In this document: in pieces, positions 1 to 6,501 of the stretch
Numbering within the stretch: position 1 is the first letter of the stretch
Layout: each line of letters begins with the position of its first letter
NCBI GenBank assembly: GCA_964653075.1
Contig: CAZZAX010000162.1
Span: 1 to 12,675, forward strand
Direction of reading: 5' to 3'
From: NIOZ-UU13 sp964653075
GTDB lineage: Bacteria; Planctomycetota; Phycisphaerae; Sedimentisphaerales; Anaerobacaceae
Length of the DNA stretch: 12,675 nucleotides
Notes under the pieces: generated by a model
Seen by the model: the letters and a program-made list of their open reading frames with translations, nothing else
Told to the model about the DNA's origin: nothing
The model's database searches: none
Position numbers and translations under genes: made by a program

Positions 1-467
1 ACGGATTCGACAACCCAGAAACGAACGGTTCTGTTGTTGGTAACCTTGATCCTCCCTTTGCCGAACAGACCATCGTCCACAGCGGTTTGCAGTCGATGCC
101 GATGTCATACGACAACGCAGTAGGGAAATCCGAGGCGACCCTGACATTGACCTCTACGCGTGACTGGACCGTGAATGGTGTCAATACGTTGACAATCTGG
201 TTCCGGGGCAGTGCGGGTAACGTTGCTGAGAATTTGTATGTCGCTCTCAACGGCAGCGCAGTAGTCAACAATGATGATCCTGATGCCGCCCTGAAAACTG
301 GCTGGACTCAATGGGATATCGACCTGATGCGCTTTGCAGACCAGGGCGTAAACCTTGCCAATGTTAATTCGATTACCCTTGGACTTGGTGACAGGAACAA
401 TCCCGTAGCTGGCGGCTCAGGTATGATGTACTTCGATGATATTCGACTGTATTCGCTGACACCGTAA
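1..467 (+). CDS. 3' end of a secreted-type beta-sandwich protein (partial, 5' end outside window)
   Basis: The reading frame is open from the first complete codon at position 3 to a TAA at 465-467, so this is the C-terminal ~154 residues of a longer protein. A TTG at 87 is only an internal codon, because the frame continues upstream without a stop. The fragment has alternating hydrophobic strands (LTIWFRGSAGN, LYVALNGSAVV, TQWDIDL) and ends in GGSGMMYFDDIRLYSLTP. In planctomycete exported proteins this 'YFDDIRLY' ending marks the last strand of a carbohydrate-binding-like or LamG/discoidin-like beta-sandwich. I infer a cell-surface or secreted protein, but the enzymatic part, if any, lies outside the window. 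A decayed copy of this 3' end occurs at 3264-3470. The exact domain family is uncertain. Confidence 0.8.
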   Translation, partial: GFDNPETNGSVVGNLDPPFAEQTIVHSGLQSMPMSYDNAVGKSEATLTLTSTRDWTVNGVNTLTIWFRGSAGNVAENLYVALNGSAVVNNDDPDAALKTGWTQWDIDLMRFADQGVNLANVNSITLGLGDRNNPVAGGSGMMYFDDIRLYSLTP

Positions 468-518
468 GCGGGGATTTGGCTGTTAAGTAAAAGTATGTAG
501 TAGATTTGTATAAATTCA

Positions 519-549
519 GGGCCTGTACCGGTTCATTCGGTATAGGCCC
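519..549 (+). terminator. Hairpin after the first gene; intrinsic terminator lacking a T-tract
   Basis: A 12-bp stem (GGGCCTGTACCG with CGGTATAGGCCC, one G-T wobble) closes a 7-nt loop, 51 nt after the stop of the upstream gene. It is followed by GATTATCTC rather than a T-run, so termination is probably weak and transcription may read into the gene at 615. The same hairpin with a good T-tract lies at 3538-3570, which shows this is a degraded member of a duplicated terminator. Confidence 0.6.
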
Positions 550-558
550 CGATTATCT

Positions 559-578
559 CTAACAATAACCATTGTTAG
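559..578. promoter_or_regulatory. Perfect 8-bp palindrome in the leader of the 873-aa gene
   Basis: CTAACAAT and ATTGTTAG flank the 4-nt centre AACC as a perfect inverted repeat, ending 23 nt before the GGAGG ribosome-binding site of the gene at 615. It could be an operator for a dimeric regulator or a short 5'-UTR hairpin. No convincing -35/-10 pair was found next to it. Function is inferred only from symmetry and position. Confidence 0.35.
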
Positions 579-614
579 TTCTTGGGGGCAACTACATTGA
601 TGGAGGTTAGGAAA

Positions 615-3236
615 ATGAAACGATTCGCTTCACTACTCGCATGTACCCTTATTCTGGTACTGTCACCCATGGCGTTGAGTACCGAATTCAACACAGATGG
701 CGACACGGAGGGTTGGATGCCAAATGGAAAAATTGCTGACCTGGCGGCTAAGGACGGGGTGATGACCGCGACAATTGCAGCCAACATAACCGACCCATAT
801 GTCAATTTCAGACCCGCACCGGCGCTGGATGCCAATGACGTCACCGGCGTTCTTGCGCGCATGCGCTGGTCAGAGGATGCAAGCACGGCCGGAGGCAAGA
901 GCTTCTTCTGGTTCAATCCCGACGCAAAAAGCACAGCATATTCAGTGAGTGACTCCAATGATTGGCAGGTGGTTTTTGTCGACCTTCTGGGTGAAGCACA
1001 GTGGACCGGGACTATCAATCAAATTCGTTTCGATTTGGCCGATGGAATTGGACAGGATCGAACGGTGGAATTCGACTGGATTCGTTTAGAGAATCTCTAT
1101 CTGACCAACGAGACATTCGAGTGGGGCGGCCTGCTGGGCTGGGACGTCATCGGCAATCAGGTCGACTTTAACGATCAGGAGTGGGAGACGGTAAACTCTC
1201 TTTCCTATGCCGTCAAGTGTACCGGTACAGGGGAGTACATCGCATTGACTCAACCTGTCAAAGGCGGCCTGGAAATGGACAATGGGTACGTTGCGACCGT
1301 ACACGCTGCGGTGAATATCCCCGCCGATTCCTGGGACCCGAGCGCCTCGCTGTGGTTCCGCGTCCGCGAGTTCAACGGCACTGATGAGAGGCTGAGTCCT
1401 CCTGTCGAGGTCACAGTCTTTGACGAGTGGTTCCAGTGCGCCAGTTCGCTGGAGCTGGCATATACCCCTGAAGAGCGAACCGACCTTCAAGTGCAGTTGT
1501 ATTCGAAGCTGCCCTCCGGCAAAGTGTTCTATTTTGATGATGTATTCGTAAGCTGGACTGAGCCGATCATTAATGTCAGAGACGATAACTGGCGCTATGT
1601 TAACTCCCATTGGGAATTCGATACGCCGGGTGACACCGAGAGATGGTGGAATATCAGTGCCGAACGTATCACCTATTTTGATGTAAACGATGGAAGCTTG
1701 TTGCTGGACTTGCCCGGAGGCACGATTGATCCGTACTTCTTCTCTCCCACCGGGCCTTACTACGCCGAGAACGTCGACGGCGTGGCCGTTCGAATGAAAT
1801 GGACCGGCGACGAGGCCGACCGGCAGAAGACGCAGCACGCTGCGTTCTGGTTCCCCGTCGAAGGCGGACACGGTTCACGACCGTGGAGTGTTCCCGTGAT
1901 TGGCGAGTGGTTTGTCGAATATATAAATACCGGCTCTTTCTGGGAAGGTTGGATCAATAACTTCCGCTTCGATTTCGGCCACTATGACAATCTCGTCATG
2001 GTAGACATTGACTGGATCAGATTGTATGGCGAATACATCAGGAATAACGGTTTTGCCGGGTCACTGGAGCCGTGGGTAAAGCAAGGCGCCGGAGATATCA
2101 GCGCATTTTCCCTCGCGACCGATCAGAAGGTCTCGGGCGAAACATCTCTCGGTATCGAAGGTCTGGGCTCCGACACGTTCCATGCTCTCACCCAGACTGT
2201 CGAGGAGTGGGACCGGATCCCGAAAGGCGCGGCCCTCACGCTGCGGGGCACGTATTATGTCCCCGCCGATTCGTGGGATGAGAATTCGGTTCTTTGGCTC
2301 CGCATAAAAGAGCATGATGGGCAAGTCGAGAACCTCACGGCGTCTCTGACAACTCCTGTCACGGATGCCTGGACCCCGTTCGAGTACACCCTTCAAACCG
2401 TGTACGAACCCAATGAACGGACCACCATTCAGGTGCAGTTATTCTCCAAAACGCCGGTTGGCAAGATGATATACGTCGATGATGTCTTCTTGACCGTAGT
2501 AGCTTCTGAGCCCGTAACCGAACAGGAGTTCACCTGGCCTGTGAACAGTGTCAAACTCGCCGAAGCTCAGCAGATAACCATCGACGGGCAGGTCTCCGCA
2601 GAGGAATACGCCGGAGCACAGGCGCTGGTACTTAACGCCGAGACTCGCACCGGCCCAGATCCTTATTTCGAGGGTATCACCCATGAGGGCCAGCTTCATG
2701 ACCAGGCCACCGATACCTCCCTGGACGACTTCAACGCCACGTACTATTTCATGTGGGACGACACATACTTCTACGCGGCGGTGTCCGCTCAGGACGATAA
2801 CTACAGCTTCGCGGGACCATATCCCAACAGTTCGGATACGCTTCAGTTTGTCTTTGGTCAGACAGTTGATGAGGTAATGTCGTCATACATGTATATCCCC
2901 ACAATAGCGCCGGATGGAGGAAACGGAAGTCCTTTCGCCAAGAGCGACTTCGGCGCCTGGATATCTAAGGACATCATGCCACAGTCCGACTATGCCGGCT
3001 CGGTCGATCCGGCCACACAGGATTGGACAGTGGAAATACGGATTCCGTGGTCCGCGATGCAGGGTGACTTCGCAGCCGACGTGTTCCCGCCGAATGCTGG
3101 TGACAGCGTCGGATTTTCGGTGCTCGCCATCGACTACGACAACGGTGCATTGGGTTGGTTCGCAGGCATTGGCTCTTTCCCGTGGGCCGGCCTGGGTTTG
3201 CAACCGATGTACTTCGTGGAAGGATCTACTCCGTAG
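615..3236 (+). CDS. Exported multi-domain carbohydrate-binding protein with C-terminal CBM9-like domain
   Basis: The 873-residue protein starts at ATG 615, preceded by GGAGG at 602-606 with 8-nt spacing. Upstream in-frame TTG/ATG codons at 582, 597 and 600 lack a good site and would spoil the signal peptide. Residues 1-22 (MKRFASLLACTLILVLSPMALS) are a Sec signal with a hydrophobic core. Residues ~24-316 and ~332-630 are two copies of one unit. Shared landmarks are F(N/D)TxGDTE near each start, xDWIRL, (I/V)PADSWD, LQVQL/IQVQL and YxDDVF. Each unit looks like two beta-sandwich modules of the CBM4/9 kind. Residues ~646-873 resemble a family 9 carbohydrate-binding module, with IDGQVSAEEY, YYFMWDDTYFYAAVSAQDDN and DTLQFVF. 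No catalytic domain or membrane anchor is visible, so the likely role is extracellular glycan binding. An in-frame decayed domain follows the TAG stop. Confidence 0.85.
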   Translation: MKRFASLLACTLILVLSPMALSTEFNTDGDTEGWMPNGKIADLAAKDGVMTATIAANITDPYVNFRPAPALDANDVTGVLARMRWSEDASTAGGKSFFWFNPDAKSTAYSVSDSNDWQVVFVDLLGEAQWTGTINQIRFDLADGIGQDRTVEFDWIRLENLYLTNETFEWGGLLGWDVIGNQVDFNDQEWETVNSLSYAVKCTGTGEYIALTQPVKGGLEMDNGYVATVHAAVNIPADSWDPSASLWFRVREFNGTDERLSPPVEVTVFDEWFQCASSLELAYTPEERTDLQVQLYSKLPSGKVFYFDDVFVSWTEPIINVRDDNWRYVNSHWEFDTPGDTERWWNISAERITYFDVNDGSLLLDLPGGTIDPYFFSPTGPYYAENVDGVAVRMKWTGDEADRQKTQHAAFWFPVEGGHGSRPWSVPVIGEWFVEYINTGSFWEGWINNFRFDFGHYDNLVMVDIDWIRLYGEYIRNNGFAGSLEPWVKQGAGDISAFSLATDQKVSGETSLGIEGLGSDTFHALTQTVEEWDRIPKGAALTLRGTYYVPADSWDENSVLWLRIKEHDGQVENLTASLTTPVTDAWTPFEYTLQTVYEPNERTTIQVQLFSKTPVGKMIYVDDVFLTVVASEPVTEQEFTWPVNSVKLAEAQQITIDGQVSAEEYAGAQALVLNAETRTGPDPYFEGITHEGQLHDQATDTSLDDFNATYYFMWDDTYFYAAVSAQDDNYSFAGPYPNSSDTLQFVFGQTVDEVMSSYMYIPTIAPDGGNGSPFAKSDFGAWISKDIMPQSDYAGSVDPATQDWTVEIRIPWSAMQGDFAADVFPPNAGDSVGFSVLAIDYDNGALGWFAGIGSFPWAGLGLQPMYFVEGSTP

Positions 3237-3263
3237 CAGGATTGTAGTTAGGACACGTCGGGG

Positions 3264-3470
3264 CTCAGCGGCACCGCCGGGTTCAATAATGATAATCCTG
3301 GTGTAGCACAAACAAATGAATAGACAGAATGGAATATCGACCTGCAGGTGTTCGGCGTGAACCTTCCTTTTGTCAATTTGATTACTCTCGGCCTTGGTAA
3401 CAGAAATAATCCGGTGGCCGGCGGTTCGGGTATGATGTACTTCGATGATATTCGTTTGTATGCTCAGTAA
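3264..3470 (+). pseudogene. Decayed copy of the first gene's 3' end
   Basis: Translated in the frame ending at TAA 3468-3470, this stretch aligns along its length with the C-terminus of the gene at 1-467: LSGTAGFNNDNP matches LNGSAVVNNDDP, GVNLPFVNLITLGLGN matches GVNLANVNSITLGLGD, and NNPVAGGSGMMYFDDIRLY is identical. The 26 nt at 3429-3454 and 420-445 are identical, which suggests a fairly recent duplication. It is broken by an in-frame TAG at 3321-3323 where the intact copy has TGG, has a 3-residue deletion after IDL, and has no start codon or ribosome site. It lies in the same frame as the preceding 873-aa protein, separated by TAG codons at 3234 and 3249. It could therefore be a lost C-terminal domain rather than a separate gene remnant. 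Confidence 0.75.
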
Positions 3471-3537
3471 CCCCAGGAGCCGTTAAGTTGCAGGCAGCAA
3501 TTAATTGTGTGCTTGAGATAGTGATTTGTATAAATTC

Positions 3538-3574
3538 GGGGCCTATACTGATTGATTCGGTATAGGCCCCTTTT
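3538..3574 (+). terminator. Strong intrinsic terminator, second copy of the duplicated hairpin
   Basis: GGGGCCTATACTG (3538-3550) pairs with CGGTATAGGCCCC (3558-3570) around a 7-nt loop, and TTTTGTTTG follows. The sequence before it (GATTTGTATAAATTC) and the hairpin itself repeat those at 503-549, so the terminator was duplicated together with the 3' gene end. It would end plus-strand transcription before the convergent pseudopilin gene, whose stop is at 3597. Confidence 0.85.
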
Positions 3575-3596
3575 GTTTGATTCGTTCTTTTATTTT

Positions 3597-4406
3597 TTAG
3601 TAGTCTTTAAAGCTTCTCATCCATATCGGCCAGTCGCCTGAGGTGACGCCCCCGGCCGTGGTGTATGGGCCTGCCTGGTTATATGCGCGGTGCCATTTTA
3701 ATGTCCACAACTCTTTAAGCCCGGTCTTTCTCACCGACCAGTCCAGAAAAGCCATGTTTATGAAGCCATCGTGCCGATTCAGGCAGATACGTCTCATATG
3801 CTGCATACTCTGCCAGGCCATATCCTGTGTTTCGGGTGGGCTATCGGTATCTCTTGGGAAGACATTGAACCGCAGGGCATCCATAAACAGGGGGACGTAT
3901 CCGGCGCCGTTGACATTAGGGGTTCTCCAGTTATACACAGTCTCGAAATCTTCATAAACGGTAGTGTAACTTGGCGGCGGGTTTTCCACCCAGCCGTTTA
4001 TGCCGTAGCTGCCCCAGTCACCTTCCGGAGCATAGCCTTCGCCGAAGAATCTTCCCCAGGCGGAGAACACATTAAACTGGGGTGATTGATTGCCGTTCTC
4101 ATCAACCAGGGATTTTGTGGCGGTAGGGCATAAGCGGATTTTATGGTCGTTTTTATAATACGGCCTCAGCGCATTCATCCAATGATACGTGTGACCGCTG
4201 CCGACGCCGGCCTGGAACTTGCCCTCGTAGTCTTCGGTGTACATCGTAAAGTAGAGGTTCCATTGTTTCAGGTTCGCCCGGCAGGCTATTGTTTTTGCCT
4301 GCTGCTTTACCCTCGCCAGCGCGGGCATCAGTATCGACATCAGCAGCGCGATAATGGCGATTACAACCAGAAGCTCTATCAATGTAAATCCTCTCGATTT
4401 GTGCAT
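3597..4406 (-). CDS. Type II secretion-type pseudopilin (prepilin N-terminal cleavage/methylation domain)
   Basis: The 269-residue protein starts at ATG 4406-4404, chosen because GAAAGGGTG sits about 6 nt upstream and because it puts the prepilin signal at the N-terminus. An open frame extends to 4490 but adds only an unlikely 28-residue leader. The signal is MHKSRG/FTLIELLVV: cleavage after Gly6, Phe7 for N-methylation, Glu at mature +5, then a ~20-residue hydrophobic helix. The rest is a globular periplasmic or surface domain. Residues 212-222 read HDGFINMAFLD followed by W, a variant of the planctomycete H-X9-DG motif with DW instead of DG. The ending GLKELWTLKWHRAYN ... WPIWMRSFKDY is typical of Phycisphaerae paralogues. 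These bacteria carry large families of such proteins, and the particular role of this one is unknown. It converges on the secreted-protein locus. Confidence 0.9.
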   Translation of the reverse strand: MHKSRGFTLIELLVVIAIIALLMSILMPALARVKQQAKTIACRANLKQWNLYFTMYTEDYEGKFQAGVGSGHTYHWMNALRPYYKNDHKIRLCPTATKSLVDENGNQSPQFNVFSAWGRFFGEGYAPEGDWGSYGINGWVENPPPSYTTVYEDFETVYNWRTPNVNGAGYVPLFMDALRFNVFPRDTDSPPETQDMAWQSMQHMRRICLNRHDGFINMAFLDWSVRKTGLKELWTLKWHRAYNQAGPYTTAGGVTSGDWPIWMRSFKDY

Positions 4407-4515
4407 AATATCACCCTTTCTGTCTTGAGGTGCGCCACTTTTTTGTGAGTCAGGCATTATCGAAGCGGCTCGAACGTAATAGAAATACAATGACTTTTAT
4501 CTTCACAATCTTAAT

Positions 4516-4544
4516 ATGTTACCAGATAGAAAAAAGTCAATCAA
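4516..4544 (-). promoter_or_regulatory. Possible sigma-70-type promoter of the pseudopilin gene
   Basis: On the minus strand TTGATT (4544-4539) and TAACAT (4521-4516) are separated by 17 nt in an A/T-rich stretch, about 110 nt upstream of the pseudopilin start. Each hexamer matches the consensus at four of six positions, so this is a weak call. TTGACT/TATTAA with a 19-nt spacer overlaps it as an alternative. Confidence 0.3.
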
Positions 4545-4620
4545 GTTAAATTTTACATAGCGGGAAAGGTCGGGCGTCACGGTTGATTAATAACAGACGA
4601 AGCGGGCATGCGCGATAAAT

Positions 4621-4652
4621 AAAAAAGGCTGGAGGGAGAAACTCCAGCCTTT
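4621..4652 (-). terminator. Canonical intrinsic terminator on the minus strand
   Basis: AAAGGCTGGAG and CTCCAGCCTTT (4624-4634 and 4642-4652) form a perfect 11-bp stem with a 7-nt loop. On the minus strand it is followed by a run of six T (4626-4621) and then ATTTATC. No protein gene ends just upstream of it on that strand, so it appears to serve the structured RNA at 4751-4621. Confidence 0.8.
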
Positions 4653-4751
4653 GTGAGACAGTTTCTCATGTAGAGTATATACTGCGAACTTATAAAGAAT
4701 CTACCGTCTCACCAAAACCAAGATATAGAGAAGAAAAGAACTCTTTATATC
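4621..4751 (-). ncRNA. Candidate structured small RNA or attenuator leader, unrecognised class
   Basis: A minus-strand promoter with a perfect TATAAT at 4763-4758 predicts a start near G4751, and an intrinsic terminator closes the transcript at 4652-4621, giving about 131 nt. From the 5' end, GATATA (4751-4746) pairs with TATATC (4727-4722), extended by four more pairs after one mismatch. GTGAGAC on the RNA (complement of 4712-4706) pairs with GTCTCAC (complement of 4659-4653), and inside it GTAGA/TCTAC (4704-4700 with 4674-4670) pair. The last element is the terminator hairpin. An upstream GAGAAACT (4667-4660) is fully complementary to AGTTTCTC (4643-4636) in the terminator's loop and 5' arm, allowing a pseudoknot or an antiterminator. 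I do not recognise a known family: it lacks the SRP RNA GGAA apical motif, and I saw no tmRNA, RNase P or known riboswitch core. The pseudopilin start lies 215 nt downstream. Confidence 0.55.
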
Positions 4752-4757
4752 ATTCCG

Positions 4758-4785
4758 ATTATAATCGAAACGCCGAATTTTGCAA
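4758..4785 (-). promoter_or_regulatory. Promoter of the candidate structured RNA
   Basis: On the minus strand TATAAT (4763-4758) matches the -10 consensus perfectly. It sits inside the palindrome CGATTATAATCG (4756-4767). TTGCAA (4785-4780) lies 16 nt upstream as a 4/6 match to the -35 box, preceded by an A-rich run that could act as an UP-like element. The predicted start falls on G4751, the first base of a stem. Confidence 0.5.
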
Positions 4786-4942
4786 GCAATTTTTTTCAGA
4801 ATTTGCCGTTTTTTTTGGGGATGTTTTGTGCTTTTAACAGCCCGGCGCCCCGGATTCGTTCTATGCGGCTCTTTTACCATATCAGGTACGATTCGTAGAT
4901 TTCGCGGCCAACCGACCATCACGAGAACGCCGTTAGAGCAAA
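4786..4942. other. Intergenic stretch without a supportable gene
   Basis: Between the structured-RNA promoter and the terminator of the propeller remnant I see no protein with recognisable features on either strand. Short open frames here (such as minus-strand 4922-4701) run through the promoter and RNA region and look incidental. Confidence 0.5.
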
Positions 4943-4974
4943 GGGGGCGGCAACGACTGAGTCGTCCCGCCCCC
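4943..4974 (-). terminator. GC-rich terminator of the beta-propeller remnant
   Basis: GGGGGCGG (4943-4950) pairs with CCGCCCCC (4967-4974). Inside, ACGAC (4953-4957) pairs with GTCGT (4961-4965) around TGA, with a small internal loop. On the minus strand the stem is followed by TTTGCTCT, a weak T-tract. It begins 14 nt past the stop of the propeller fragment at 4989. Confidence 0.7.
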
Positions 4975-4988
4975 GCTTGTTACCGACC

Positions 4989-5264
4989 TCACTCGCCGTT
5001 CGTAGTCTCCGGCAGGAAATTCTCCATGACCCAGACTTCACCGTCGCCACCGGATTCGGGGCGGGTGAGGGGGATACGTCGCCCATCGGGATGAACACTT
5101 ATGTCCATTAGCCCCTTCATTTCCAGCAGCTTCTGAGGTCTTCCTCCTTCAGCGGGGATGCGCCACAGCTCTGACTGACCGGACGTGCGTTTGACAAAAA
5201 GAACGTAGCGACTGTCCGGCTTTATTGGCCCATAATACAGCTTATGAAAGAATCTCTTGCACAT
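4989..5264 (-). pseudogene. C-terminal remnant of a WD40/TolB-like beta-propeller protein
   Basis: The 91-residue frame reads like the last two blades of a PD40-type propeller: KPDSRYVLFVKRTSGQSELW, IPAEGGRPQKLLEM, then ISVHPDGRRI and GEVWVMENFLPE. In planctomycetes this ending belongs to long proteins with six or more blades, often fused to kinase or transport domains. Here only about two blades remain. An in-frame TAA precedes ATG 5264 by seven codons, no ribosome-binding site is evident, and A/T-rich non-coding sequence lies upstream. The stop and its terminator are intact, so the 5' part of the gene seems to have been lost. It could be expressed as a short protein, but a lone two-blade fragment is unlikely to fold. 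Confidence 0.6.
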
Positions 5265-5586
5265 TTGCCGGAGCGTGTTTTGCCCTTAATATTTAGCCCC
5301 TTAATTTATTAAGCGGGTCCTCCCTGAATAATCAATAATCCATAATCAATTTATCCCCAAGGGATAAAAAATATTAAATTGAAATGGAGGGGATAAAGGG
5401 GCCCACTCCACTCTATACCTTGCTCTCTCGTAATCTTTTATTAAATTTCTCCCAAATCCCCCTGAATCTCTCCGGCTGCAAGCCCCACATACAAATCGCC
5501 CGGTGGCAGCCTCAAGCGAAGCTTGGGGATGGTTTTTCCCACATTTCTACATTCTCAATTCTTACTTCTAAATTCTAACTTCTCTC
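5265..5586. other. A/T-rich intergenic region with short hairpins
   Basis: No supportable gene. It contains TTATCCC-CAA-GGGATAA (5351-5367), a perfect 7-bp hairpin. It also has CCTCAAGC-GAA-GCTTGGGG (5510-5528), an 8-bp stem with one G-T pair. CTTAAT-TT-ATTAAG lies at 5300-5313, and there are near-repeats of AATAATCA / ATAATCC around 5326-5350. From 5550 to 5580 it is a degenerate run of TTCT/AATTCT words. None is followed by a clear T-tract on the minus strand, so I see no terminator for the Sel1/helicase operon. Confidence 0.5.
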
Positions 5587-5687
5587 TTATCTCCTCAGAC
5601 ATTTGTATAGCTCCTCTACTATTTTTTCGGCTAGCCGCCGTGGGCATCGATTACTTCATCAATCTGCTTCATGATTTTAATAGTCAT
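5587..5687 (-). pseudogene. Tiny frameshifted ORF downstream of the Sel1 gene
   Basis: ATG 5687 lies 10 nt past the Sel1 gene's stop and reads MTIKIMKQIDEVIDAHGG, then TAG at 5633-5631. Shifting frame at that point gives AEKIVEELYKCLRR followed by TAA at 5589-5587, which continues the same helical, charged character. One inserted base would restore a ~33-residue protein. I recognise no family. The coding look and the tight spacing suggest a third, broken gene of the operon or the remnant of a longer one, but the stretch is too short to be certain. Confidence 0.3.
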
Positions 5688-5697
5688 GCTTACAATG

Positions 5698-6432
5698 CTA
5701 ATCTTGTTTTTTGGTTTGTCCAGCTTCTTGTTCAGTGACCTTGTTTGGTTCAAAGTCATCAACCAGCCATTTTTCAGCAAAAATTGCCAGACGCTCCATT
5801 ATGCCGGTGTCAGTATCTTCTTCGGATTTGGCCGGTTCAATTAACGGCTTCTTATCAGCAAGCTTTATCTCTTGGTCATTCTCGACCGTCTTTGTAGAAG
5901 CTTCGTTAAGTTCTATCATTATTTCCTCGTCACCAGGTTGTGTTTCTGTCAAAAGCGCTCCTGTAGACTCTGTTTGAACTTTGGTGCCCTTTTCAACGTC
6001 GACTACATTAAGATCAGATTGCATACTACGAGTTTCTATCTTAGCCTCTCTACGGATCCACTGAATGTTGCCACCAATATAATACAGAAGAAGCCCAAGA
6101 GATGCGCACAGAACCACGAAGGCTGCAAGAGCTTTCCATTTTCTACTCCTAAATGCCGAAGTCCGGAACTCGTTTTCTTCAGTGTCCATAAAGCCCTCTT
6201 CCGACTCAGGCATTTTATTCGCTTCAAGGATGTCAAGAATCTCTTGGGCTTTGCGCAACCCTTGGTCAGCAGCTGCAGTGTACCACTTAACAGCCTCCAT
6301 CTTGTCACGAGCAACTCCATTGCCTATGTAATAATCCCAGCCAAGACGAAATTGAGCATGAGGATCGCCTTGCTCAGCGACTGCTTTGAGTTTTTCAATT
6401 TCTGACGGTATTTTATGCTCAGCGGCGTCCAA
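5698..6432 (-). CDS. Single-pass membrane protein with a Sel1-like repeat
   Basis: The 244-residue protein contains one clear Sel1-like (SLR/TPR-type) repeat at ~19-66: AEQGDPHAQFRLGWDYYIGNGV followed by EAVKWYTAAADQG. Residues ~100-120 (ALAAFVVLCASLGLLLYYIG) are one transmembrane helix preceded by RSRKWK, so by the positive-inside rule the repeat is cytoplasmic and the acidic, low-complexity residues ~125-244 face outside. There is no N-terminal signal peptide. The start is uncertain: TTG 6432 is the only start codon before residue 45, an in-frame TGA lies two codons upstream, and the best Shine-Dalgarno-like GAGG sits almost against it. A truncated or frameshifted N-terminus is possible. 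The gene lies 69 bp downstream of the helicase gene on the same strand, suggesting co-transcription. Sel1 repeats usually mediate protein-protein contacts, so a membrane-tethered partner is an inference. Confidence 0.7.
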   Translation of the reverse strand: MDAAEHKIPSEIEKLKAVAEQGDPHAQFRLGWDYYIGNGVARDKMEAVKWYTAAADQGLRKAQEILDILEANKMPESEEGFMDTEENEFRTSAFRSRKWKALAAFVVLCASLGLLLYYIGGNIQWIRREAKIETRSMQSDLNVVDVEKGTKVQTESTGALLTETQPGDEEIMIELNEASTKTVENDQEIKLADKKPLIEPAKSEEDTDTGIMERLAIFAEKWLVDDFEPNKVTEQEAGQTKKQD

Positions 6433-6501
6433 ACCTCAATCCCATCTACTCTTAGTAACCGGATCCCCCGTAACAGACAAACAAAAAATCCTGGTAATGT
6501 T

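Noticed and set aside
3234..3470. Amber read-through: all three in-frame stops between the 873-aa protein and the relic domain are TAG (3234, 3249, 3321), with TAA at the end
   Set aside because: The Sel1 gene uses TAG as an ordinary stop, similarity to the intact domain begins only at about 3264, and a deletion accompanies the TAG at 3321. Simple decay explains this better.
4701..4922. 73-residue minus-strand ORF
   Set aside because: It spans the promoter and 5' half of the structured RNA, has basic low-complexity composition and no recognisable features.
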